Shown: positions 6,933 to 12,319 of the stretch, one piece after another
Layout of the letters: each line of letters opens with the position of its first letter
How positions within the stretch are numbered: position 1 is the first letter of the stretch
Source: CAVZLD01 sp964522605
Lineage (GTDB): Bacteria > Planctomycetota > Planctomycetia > Pirellulales > Pirellulaceae
DNA: 12,319 bases
Reading direction: 5' to 3'
NCBI GenBank assembly: GCA_964522605.1
Contig: CAZFWV010000211.1
Span: 1-12,319 of the forward strand
The notes under the pieces: generated by a model
The model's input: the letters and a program-made list of their open reading frames with translations, nothing else
Databases searched by the model: none
Told to the model about the DNA's origin: nothing
Position numbers and translations under genes: made by a program

Positions 6933-7010
6933 AACCACGGATTCGACGGAGGGGACGGATTGGCACGGATAGATCCGCGGAGATCCGTTTTCTCCGTTCG
7001 ATCCGCGGTT
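6933..7010. repeat. 78-bp imperfect nested palindrome
   Basis: Arms 6933-6960 and 6983-7010 are inverted copies matching at 21 of 28 positions, built from CGGAT and ACGGAG words. Inside them CGGAT-AG-ATCCG (6966-6977) makes a second hairpin. It resembles the ATCCGCGG-rich intergenic repeats I associate with planctomycete genomes, from memory and not from a search. It does not appear to code for protein. Confidence 0.6.
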
Positions 7011-7137
7011 CCTCTGCTCGATCTTTGGTTCCGCTTGACTTGTGCCTAACAGAGTACGCGGCGCGGGAAGGGCTCTCCTACACGAGCAACACGCGCCGAT
7101 GGCGTCGCACGCTCCGCCCCTCTTCAGCACGCCATTG

Positions 7138-7160
7138 GGTTGCGGCCCTGCTGCATTGCG
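7138..7160. repeat. 23-bp repeat, copy 2, abutting the activator stop codon
   Basis: This matches 1947-1969 at 21 of 23 positions. It begins only 2 bp beyond the stop codon of the sigma54 activator on the minus strand. The position suggests the repeat inserted or was retained immediately at the gene end, where it may affect 3'-end formation. Confidence 0.55.
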
Positions 7161-7162
7161 GA

Positions 7163-8590
7163 TCATTTCTTGGGCAACCCGAAACCATATCGCTGGATTT
7201 TCGCGTGAAGTGTGGGCCGCGTGAGGCCGAGCAGTTGGGCAGCGTGCGTCTGGTTACCCTGTGTACGGTCGAGAGCCTCGCTGATCATCAGGCGTTCGAT
7301 GTCGCTGATCAACCGATCATATGCGTCCGTTCCCCCGTGTTGGTCCAGGTAGTGGCGAACCGTATCGCGGAGCGACATTTGGGTGTGCTCGGCGATCCGG
7401 GAATCGGCTTGGCTACCCTCCTGGACGATCCCGCGGGCGCGGTCGACATCTGCCGCCTGGATCGGATAGCCCCCAGTAAAAATCAGCGTCCGATACAGGC
7501 AATGTTCCAACTCGCGGACGTTGCCCGGCCATTCGCTGACTTGTATTTTTTCAAGCGCCTCATCGGAAAGCGGGGGTCGATCGATGTTTAATTCGCGCGC
7601 GTATTTTGCGAGGAAGTAATCGATCAACTTCGGAATGTCGCCCCGCCGCTCGCGGAGCGGAGGAATCTGAATTGTGACGACATTGAGTCGATGATAGAGG
7701 TCTTGACGAAAGTCGCCGTCGGCAATCGCACGTTCCAGATTCCGATTCGTAGCCGCAATGACTCGCACATCCACCTGAATCGTCTCGTTCCCACCCACGC
7801 GCTCGAAGGCCTTTTGCTGCAATACACGAAGAACTTTGGCCTGGACCGAGAGCGCAATATCTCCGATCTCATCTAGGAAAATCGTCCCGTCATGACTTTG
7901 CTGGAATTTTCCGACGCGTGACGTGTAGGCGCCAGTAAAACCTCCGCGTTCGTGCCCGAACAACTCGCTCTCGAGAAGTGATTCCGGGATCGCTGCACAG
8001 TTGACCACTAACAGCGGGGCGGAAGCCCGCCGACTGTGCTGATAGATCGCTCGTGCCACAAGTTCTTTCCCGGTGCCTGATTCGCCCCGGATCAAAACCG
8101 TCGCATCTGTCGCGGCCACGCGACCAATTGCCTTGAAGACTTCCTGCATACCGCTGCTATCGCCGATAATCGCATCGGCGGCGACAACGACATTTTCGGG
8201 ATTCAGCTCCACTCCGCGTCGCATCAGGCGTACGCTTTGCAGTGCCCGTTCGAGGGCAGAGAGCATCGACTCCGGCTCAAAGGGCTTTAGCTGATAATCG
8301 AACGCGCCCAACTTCGTCGCCTCGATGGCCGTATCCATCGTTCCCTGTCCGGTCATGATAATGACGGGCAGTTTGGCGTTTTCCGCGCGGATCTGGTGAA
8401 ACGCATCGAGACCTTTCACGCCCGGCATACACAGGTCGGTCACAACGACATCCGGTTTCTGTTGGCGGATGCAATTCAGCGCCGCTTCGCTGCTCCCCGC
8501 CGTCAGAACCTCATGCCCTAGATGGGTCAACATTTCCTGGAATGCCTGCAAGACACCGGGTTCATCATCGACGACTAAAATCTTGCCCAT
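7163..8590 (-). CDS. NtrC-family sigma54-dependent response regulator
   Basis: The 475-aa protein has three domains in the usual NtrC order. The receiver (1-120) has Asp8-Asp9, phospho-acceptor Asp52, Thr80 and Lys102. The AAA+ sigma54-interaction domain (about 140-370) has Walker A GESGTGKE (169-176), Walker B FLDE (Asp240-Glu241), and PPLRER. A Fis-type helix-turn-helix follows near the end (AAQLLGLTRPTLHAKI). When phosphorylated it should hydrolyse ATP and open sigma54-RNA polymerase promoters. The sigma54-contact loop reads GGFTGA (216-221) instead of GAFTGA. The ATG at 8590 was chosen because MGKILVVDDE is the normal receiver start; an in-frame GTG at 8608 adds only six residues, and neither has a good Shine-Dalgarno. 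Its partner is almost certainly the sensor kinase upstream on the same strand. Confidence 0.94.
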   Translation of the reverse strand: MGKILVVDDEPGVLQAFQEMLTHLGHEVLTAGSSEAALNCIRQQKPDVVVTDLCMPGVKGLDAFHQIRAENAKLPVIIMTGQGTMDTAIEATKLGAFDYQLKPFEPESMLSALERALQSVRLMRRGVELNPENVVVAADAIIGDSSGMQEVFKAIGRVAATDATVLIRGESGTGKELVARAIYQHSRRASAPLLVVNCAAIPESLLESELFGHERGGFTGAYTSRVGKFQQSHDGTIFLDEIGDIALSVQAKVLRVLQQKAFERVGGNETIQVDVRVIAATNRNLERAIADGDFRQDLYHRLNVVTIQIPPLRERRGDIPKLIDYFLAKYARELNIDRPPLSDEALEKIQVSEWPGNVRELEHCLYRTLIFTGGYPIQAADVDRARGIVQEGSQADSRIAEHTQMSLRDTVRHYLDQHGGTDAYDRLISDIERLMISEALDRTQGNQTHAAQLLGLTRPTLHAKIQRYGFGLPKK

Positions 8591-8661
8591 GACTCTACTG
8601 CTTATCACTTTGGATTGTCGTGTCGCGAAGTGACCAGAGAACCGGAAGAAGCATCGTCCTA

Positions 8662-8696
8662 CTCTCTGAAGCCAAGTCCACGAGACTCTCAGAAGC
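8662..8696 (-). promoter_or_regulatory. Direct repeat upstream of the activator gene
   Basis: GCTTCTGAGAG (8696-8686) and GCTTCAGAGAG (8672-8662) on the minus strand agree at 10 of 11 positions, with starts 24 bp apart. They lie 70-105 bp before the activator start. Two sites on roughly the same helix face could be an operator; no promoter hexamers were recognised next to them. Confidence 0.25.
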
Positions 8697-8711
8697 TGTT
8701 CGGAGAATGGG

Positions 8712-8774
8712 GTGCCACTGGCTATGCCAGTGTCTTTTTCGATGTATCAACGGCACTGGAAGAGCTAGTGGCAC
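8712..8774. repeat. Palindromic intergenic element, copy 2
   Basis: Arms 8712-8732 and 8754-8774 are 21-nt inverted copies with three mismatches around a 21-nt loop. The left arm also folds on itself as a near-perfect hairpin (CACTGGC/GCCAGTG) and differs at one base from 1852-1872. The total span, 63 bp, equals that of copy 1. It lies between the sensor kinase and its response regulator, so a shared transcript would carry this hairpin. Confidence 0.7.
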
Positions 8775-8890
8775 ACTCGAGAGCTCCGTTTTTCGTATTT
8801 CCAAACACGTTCTCGGTCCGAAACCGGCGAATCGTCAACGCTCCTGCGGTGACTTCGGTGATTTCCTCCACGACCCCTGGATCGATTCGT

Positions 8891-10396
8891 TCAATTGGGT
8901 CCGCCCGAACTTCCCGCCGTATCGCCGACAGGGATCCAAACGGCCCAATGGGTCCCCATGGCATTGGAGGTCTCTAACTCCAATGCACCCGCATGGCGTG
9001 CCATGATCGATGCAGCAATGCACAATCCTAACCCGGTGCCTTCCTGTTTTGTCGTGAAGAAAGGCTCAAAAACCCGATCTTGCTCCTCGATCGGAATTCC
9101 GGATCCAGAATCCGAGATTCGGACGACGATCATCGGTTGCCCGGTCCGTTCAGACGCCTGAGAATCCACTCGCAACACCCCGCCCTGTGGCATCGCATCG
9201 ATTGCATTGCTGATCAGATTAAGGAACACCTGCTTCAGTTGATCGACGTCTACGAGAACATCCGGCAGACCCGGGTCCGAATGTCGCTCCACGGTAATCC
9301 CTTGATCAATCAGTGGATGTTGAAGCAGCTCCAGGGTCTTGTCGATCAACGAGCCAACGGAGTGGCGCTGCACCTTCAGTTTTGGCGGCTTCGCGAACTC
9401 TAGAAAATTACGGACAACGTTTTCTAATCTTGAGATTTCTTCCGAGATCACATCGATCTTCTGCTGCGCGTCCGTGTTGGTTCCCACGGTGCGTCGCAGT
9501 GAAAACAACCACATCTTCATCGACGTAAGCGGATTCCGGATCTCGTGGGCGACACTGGCCGCAATCTTCCCGACGGCGGCCAGCTTGTCTGCATGCTCCA
9601 ACTGCGTTCGACTGCGTTCCAGATCGGAACGGGTCTCGGTGACATTCGTCATCAGCAACTGGACATAATGCCGCAGCTCGCGCATTTCATCGGATCGGGA
9701 ATCTGGCATTCCGTTCGCTTCCTCACCGGCGGCACTGCGGACATCCTGAGCGATCCGCCGCAACGGAAAGATGACCCCCTGAAAGAGCATCCACAAGAGA
9801 GCAAACCCCAGCGCCATCGTGACGAAGAGCATTCCGGTCACATACAGCGTTGTCTGCTCAACTCGCCGTCGGACATCCTCGGAGACCTTATCCACGAGCG
9901 TCTGGTTTGCGGCGATAAACTTCTCACATAATTCATACGCTTCGCGGTAGAGTGCGGGGACGTCCTGCAACAGAGCCTGTCGCGCCTCGTCGATTTTCCC
10001 AGCATTGTAGAGCTGCACGACGGTATCGCGTTTCTGAGCATAGGCGGCCTGAACAACCTGAAGCTCATCGAGAATCTCTCGCTCCGTGTCGGAGCGGGCT
10101 GTCCTACGAGCCATGTGAAGCCAGGAGTCAAACTCTTTGCGACGCTGCTCGAGTTCTGTGAGCCATTTTCGATTGCCGTTATCCAGAAGATAGGAGGACA
10201 CGTGCCCACGCTGCTCCAACAATGCGATCTCCAGTTCCTCTGCCGCACGTACACTCTCGAGGTTGTCCGCCACCAAAGTCTGCTGCAGTTCCTCAAAGCG
10301 ATACGCAGAACGAATCGCCGCCAAACTGCTCATCAAGGCCAACGCAAGCACGCCGAAGATGGCGACCGAGATCTTCGTTGCCAAAGACGGGCCCAT
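8891..10396 (-). CDS. Membrane sensor histidine kinase with HAMP domain
   Basis: The 501-aa protein has a first membrane helix (about 9-28), an extracytoplasmic helical sensor region (about 29-178, resembling four-helix-bundle sensors), and a second helix (about 180-205). A HAMP linker, a HisKA domain with phospho-His284 in AHEIRNPLTS, and an ATPase domain follow. The ATPase domain has Asn393 and Asn397 (NLISNAID), Asp429 in DSGSGIP, FEPFFTTK and GTGLGL. It is the NtrB/ZraS type of kinase that pairs with sigma54 activators, and the activator gene follows on the same strand after 300 bp. The ligand is unknown. The start was placed at ATG 10396 because AGGAG lies 6 nt upstream and the first membrane helix begins at once; a TTG at 10504 would add 36 uncharacteristic residues and lies inside the candidate promoter. 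Confidence 0.93.
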   Translation of the reverse strand: MGPSLATKISVAIFGVLALALMSSLAAIRSAYRFEELQQTLVADNLESVRAAEELEIALLEQRGHVSSYLLDNGNRKWLTELEQRRKEFDSWLHMARRTARSDTEREILDELQVVQAAYAQKRDTVVQLYNAGKIDEARQALLQDVPALYREAYELCEKFIAANQTLVDKVSEDVRRRVEQTTLYVTGMLFVTMALGFALLWMLFQGVIFPLRRIAQDVRSAAGEEANGMPDSRSDEMRELRHYVQLLMTNVTETRSDLERSRTQLEHADKLAAVGKIAASVAHEIRNPLTSMKMWLFSLRRTVGTNTDAQQKIDVISEEISRLENVVRNFLEFAKPPKLKVQRHSVGSLIDKTLELLQHPLIDQGITVERHSDPGLPDVLVDVDQLKQVFLNLISNAIDAMPQGGVLRVDSQASERTGQPMIVVRISDSGSGIPIEEQDRVFEPFFTTKQEGTGLGLCIAASIMARHAGALELETSNAMGTHWAVWIPVGDTAGSSGGPN

Positions 10397-10402
10397 CGTA
10401 TT

Positions 10403-10407
10403 CTCCT
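10403..10407 (-). promoter_or_regulatory. Shine-Dalgarno deciding the kinase start
   Basis: The minus strand reads AGGAG (within GAGGAGA), 6 nt before ATG at 10396. This supports the shorter kinase and makes the upstream in-frame TTG unlikely. Confidence 0.7.
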
Positions 10408-10450
10408 CGCGCTTCAAATCCGGATGGCTGGACGTTGACTGGAACCCGAA

Positions 10451-10485
10451 CCTGGTCAAAGGCATTTCCTTTACGATTGACCAGG
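10451..10485. promoter_or_regulatory. Perfect 9-bp inverted repeat in the kinase leader
   Basis: CCTGGTCAA (10451-10459) and TTGACCAGG (10477-10485) are perfect complements 17 bp apart. The element lies between the candidate promoter and the Shine-Dalgarno of the kinase gene, roughly +10 to +45 of the transcript. It could be a repressor operator or an RNA hairpin in the leader. Confidence 0.45.
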
Positions 10486-10502
10486 AGAAAGCCTTCGTCA
10501 CC

Positions 10503-10532
10503 AATATAGTATTCCAGTGTTGCGCGTGTCAG
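10503..10532 (-). promoter_or_regulatory. Candidate sigma70-type promoter for the sensor kinase
   Basis: On the minus strand CTGACA (-35, 10532-10527) and TATATT (-10, 10508-10503) each match the consensus at 5 of 6 positions, with an 18-bp spacer. This is the best promoter match noticed in the window. Transcription would begin near 10496, about 100 nt before the kinase start. Confidence 0.5.
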
Positions 10533-10754
10533 CTGATCCAACGACCTTGCCTGTCTCGATCTTCTCCTTACTAGTCCAGCAGCCGCAAAGACGTAAGGGA
10601 CTGCGCAAAAAACAGTCGCGGCCAAAGCGAATCGGATGTCCCCCCCCGTGAGATTGTTGTAGGATACGCGAGATCCGACGCCGCATGCATCCGCGACCTA
10701 TTCCTTCCGAATCCACCTGGCTCCATTCCCAAGTACACAGCGGGGCAAAAAATC
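10533..10754. other. Rest of the divergent kinase/oxidoreductase gap
   Basis: This stretch must contain the oxidoreductase promoter, but no convincing hexamer pair was seen; TAGGAT near 10660 has no matching -35. It includes a run of eight C (10640-10647) and a GACTG/CAGTC stem (10599-10603 with 10613-10617). A minus-strand frame starting at TTG 10625 was judged spurious. Confidence 0.35.
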
Positions 10755-12149
10755 ATGGCCAAACAAATCACTCGCCGTCGAATGCTCGCCGCAACCTCGG
10801 CTGGCATCGCCTTTACGATCGTGCCGCGCCACGTCGTGAGCGGTGCCGAACAAACACCTCCCAGTGAGACGCCTGTCCTGGCCGGTATCGGGATTGGCGG
10901 TGTCGGCGCGGGTCAGCTTCGAGGCTGCGCCGATGCGGGCTTTCAGATCGCAGCCCTATGTGATGTCGACGACAACTATGGAAAGAAATCCTTCGACCGC
11001 TGGCCCAACGCCCGGCGCTACCGCGACTTTCGCGAGATGTTTCAGGCCGAGGCCGATCGGATCGACGCGGTCTATTGCGGTACGCCGGATCATACGCACG
11101 CCGTGATCACGATGGAGGCACTTCGACGCAAGAAACACGTCTGTTGTGTCAAGCCGCTGACGCGAACGATTGACGAATGCCGCAAGATTGTGGCGGCAGC
11201 CACCGAGGCACAAGTTGCCACGCAGGTCACCGCGCGACCAAACACGAGTGAGTCGGCGTGCCGCGAGTGCGAACTGATCTGGGCGGGGGTGATTGGCCCG
11301 GTTCGGGAGGTGCACGTCTGGTCGAATCGGCCGTTATGGCCGCAGGGAATGCTTCGGCCGGACGGAAGCGACCCGGTACCCGACCACTTCGACTGGGATT
11401 TGTGGCTTGGCCCCGCCCAGGAACGTCCCTTCAAGGCCAAATGGCCCGACGGACATCTGGCATGGGAACAGATCAATTCGAATCAAGGCAAGAACCGTCG
11501 GTCCAGTGGAGCCGCGTCACCGGCCGGCGCCGTCTATCACCCTTGGAACTTTCGCGGCTGGTGGGATTTCGGAACGGGAGCGCTCGGTGATATGGGTTGC
11601 CATCATTTGAACACTCCGTATCGCGCCCTGAAGCTCACGTACCCCACGCGGATTCAGGCAACTTCGACGCGTGTCTTTGAGGAATCGGCACCGCTCGCAT
11701 CAATCGTGACGTACGACTACGCCGAGCGAAACGACATGCCGCCGGTACGGATCGTCTGGTACGACGGCGGGCTGCAGCCACCTTGCCCACCCGAATTAGC
11801 CGACGGTGGAATGCCGCAAGAAGGTGTGCTCTACCTCGGCGACGAGGGAAAGATGCTCGGTTCACGCCCGCTCACCGCGGAGTCAAAAAAGCGGGCCGAT
11901 TCGGTCCCCAAAACACTCGAACGTCGCGGCGGCATCTGGCAGGAGTGGATCGTCGCATGCCGTGGCGGCGATCCGGCCGGCTGCAATTTCCAGTGGGCTG
12001 GCCCTCTGACCGAGTTCGTATTGCTGGGGAACATCGCGATCCAAACCGGCGAATCGCTCGAGTTCGACGCCGCCGCCCGAAGATTCACCAATAGCGACGA
12101 CGCAAACCAACTGCTCGCCGAAGAATATCGAGCGGGCTGGTCCATCTAA
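10755..12149 (+). CDS. Twin-arginine-exported Gfo/Idh/MocA-family oxidoreductase
   Basis: The 464-aa protein begins with a twin-arginine signal (TRRRML, residues 6-11, then a hydrophobic stretch to about 23). The nucleotide-binding Rossmann domain follows, with a glycine-rich loop GIGGVGAG (46-53), strand-end CDVDD, and CGTPDHTHA. The family EKP motif appears as VKP (Val132-Lys133-Pro134), so the catalytic Lys is kept but Glu is replaced. The C-terminal sugar-binding domain has GDMGCHH (278-284), where family members carry catalytic Asp and His. It likely oxidises, reduces or epimerises a sugar or polyol with bound NAD(P) outside the cytoplasm; the substrate is unknown. Planctomycetes typically have many such paralogues. 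No strong Shine-Dalgarno precedes the ATG. It is divergent from the sensor kinase and followed by stem-loops. Confidence 0.92.
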   Translation: MAKQITRRRMLAATSAGIAFTIVPRHVVSGAEQTPPSETPVLAGIGIGGVGAGQLRGCADAGFQIAALCDVDDNYGKKSFDRWPNARRYRDFREMFQAEADRIDAVYCGTPDHTHAVITMEALRRKKHVCCVKPLTRTIDECRKIVAAATEAQVATQVTARPNTSESACRECELIWAGVIGPVREVHVWSNRPLWPQGMLRPDGSDPVPDHFDWDLWLGPAQERPFKAKWPDGHLAWEQINSNQGKNRRSSGAASPAGAVYHPWNFRGWWDFGTGALGDMGCHHLNTPYRALKLTYPTRIQATSTRVFEESAPLASIVTYDYAERNDMPPVRIVWYDGGLQPPCPPELADGGMPQEGVLYLGDEGKMLGSRPLTAESKKRADSVPKTLERRGGIWQEWIVACRGGDPAGCNFQWAGPLTEFVLLGNIAIQTGESLEFDAAARRFTNSDDANQLLAEEYRAGWSI

Positions 12150-12181
12150 CTGACCCATAACGCTGCTGAAGAATCACCGTA

Positions 12182-12202
12182 GGACGGATTGCTAATCCGT
12201 CC
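12182..12202. terminator. Perfect 9-bp stem-loop after the oxidoreductase gene
   Basis: GGACGGATT-GCT-AATCCGTCC is a perfect hairpin 32 nt after the stop codon. No T-run follows it, so it is not a classical intrinsic terminator. It may stabilise the mRNA 3' end or be a repeat unit. Confidence 0.45.
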
Positions 12203-12207
12203 AGTGT

Positions 12208-12236
12208 CGGGAGGAACCTCCCGCGGCCCGCCGGGC
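12208..12236. repeat. Two further short GC-rich stem-loops
   Basis: CGGGAG-GAAC-CTCCCG (12208-12223) is a 6-bp stem with a 4-nt loop. GCCC-GCC-GGGC (12226-12236) follows directly. They continue the series of hairpins that starts at 12182. Confidence 0.5.
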
Positions 12237-12237
12237 A

Positions 12238-12291
12238 CGCGGTTAAACGAGTGGACCGAGATGCCGGAGACAACTTCCTCGTTTACCCGCG
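12238..12291. repeat. 14-bp inverted repeat with GTTAAACGAG core
   Basis: Arms 12238-12251 and 12278-12291 are inverted copies with one mismatch in 14 and a 26-nt loop. The left arm contains GGTTAAACGA, which also occurs at 8-17 of the window. Confidence 0.6.
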
Positions 12292-12307
12292 CGGGGATCG
12301 CCCCGCG
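12290..12307. repeat. 7-bp GC stem-loop
   Basis: CGCGGGG-ATCG-CCCCGCG is a perfect, very stable hairpin that shares its first two bases with the preceding inverted repeat. The window ends 12 bp later, so the array may continue. Confidence 0.55.
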
Positions 12308-12319
12308 GGTAGGGAGGGA

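Larger units (their letters stand above)
6611..7162. other. Long intergenic region between csrA and the sigma54 activator
   Basis: These 552 bp contain the csrA leader, the candidate csrA promoter and dyad, a hairpin and two dispersed repeats, each listed separately. The open frames across it have composition governed by the repeats and no recognisable protein, so no gene is called. The interval between the repeats (7011-7137) shows nothing I can identify. Confidence 0.5.

Noticed and set aside
6912..7166. Minus-strand open frame of 84 aa between csrA and the activator
   Set aside because: It is composed almost entirely of the nested palindrome and the 23-bp repeat, and overlaps the activator stop. 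Translation of repeats explains it.
7025..7591. Plus-strand open frame of 188 aa
   Set aside because: It spans repeat DNA and then the antisense of the sigma54 activator C-terminus. No protein family signal.
8722..8964. Minus-strand open frame of 80 aa after the kinase
   Set aside because: It overlaps the end of the kinase in another frame and ends inside the palindromic element. No ribosome-binding site or domain was seen.
10293..10625. Minus-strand open frame of 110 aa upstream of and overlapping the kinase
   Set aside because: Its composition looks partly protein-like, but it starts with TTG, covers the kinase promoter, inverted repeat and Shine-Dalgarno, and overlaps the kinase coding sequence by about 100 bp without a recognised domain.
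10640..10647. Run of eight C as a phase-variable tract
   Set aside because: It is in non-coding DNA with no promoter recognised around it, and a single homopolymer of this length in GC-rich DNA is weak evidence.
1..12319. Mobile island, prophage or defence system
   Set aside because: No integrase, transposase, tRNA-edge, restriction, toxin-antitoxin or phage gene was found. The genes are ordinary metabolic and regulatory ones with similar base composition.

Overview
The window most likely comes from a planctomycete (Planctomycetota). That is an inference from gene content: a Gfo/Idh/MocA oxidoreductase with a twin-arginine signal, a TPR-sulfotransferase, a large secreted clan GH-A glycoside hydrolase, sigma54 and CsrA regulation, and intergenic DNA full of palindromic repeats. 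GC content is moderately high. No rRNA, tRNA, transposase, integrase or CRISPR array was seen.

Layout. Positions 1-195 are non-coding and hold small palindromes. A TPR-sulfotransferase (196-1725, minus) is divergent from a secreted glycoside hydrolase (2176-5172, plus), and the 450 bp between them carry several repeats. Next comes a minus-strand regulatory cluster. In transcription order it is csrA (6610-6401), a stand-alone CheY-like receiver (6319-5876), and a receiver-like protein that has lost its phospho-acceptor Asp and acidic pocket (5807-5355). A 550-bp repeat-rich gap follows. Then comes a two-component pair, also on the minus strand: a membrane sensor kinase (10396-8891) and an NtrC-type sigma54 activator (8590-7163), separated by 300 bp that contain a palindromic element. 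A secreted Gfo/Idh/MocA-family protein (10755-12149, plus) is divergent from the kinase. The window ends in a run of stem-loops (12182-12307).

How the genes fit together. The kinase and activator form a plausible sensor-to-sigma54 pathway, but no clear -24/-12 promoter that it could drive was found in the window. The csrA start codon lies in a near-perfect match to the CsrA RNA-binding consensus, which suggests translational autoregulation. The sulfotransferase, glycoside hydrolase and oxidoreductase fit the sulfated-glycan and sugar metabolism common in planctomycetes, but nothing here proves a shared pathway.

I found no clearly new multi-gene system. The most notable items are the csrA autoregulatory site, the degenerate receiver next to csrA, and a set of related intergenic palindromes that recur within 12 kb.
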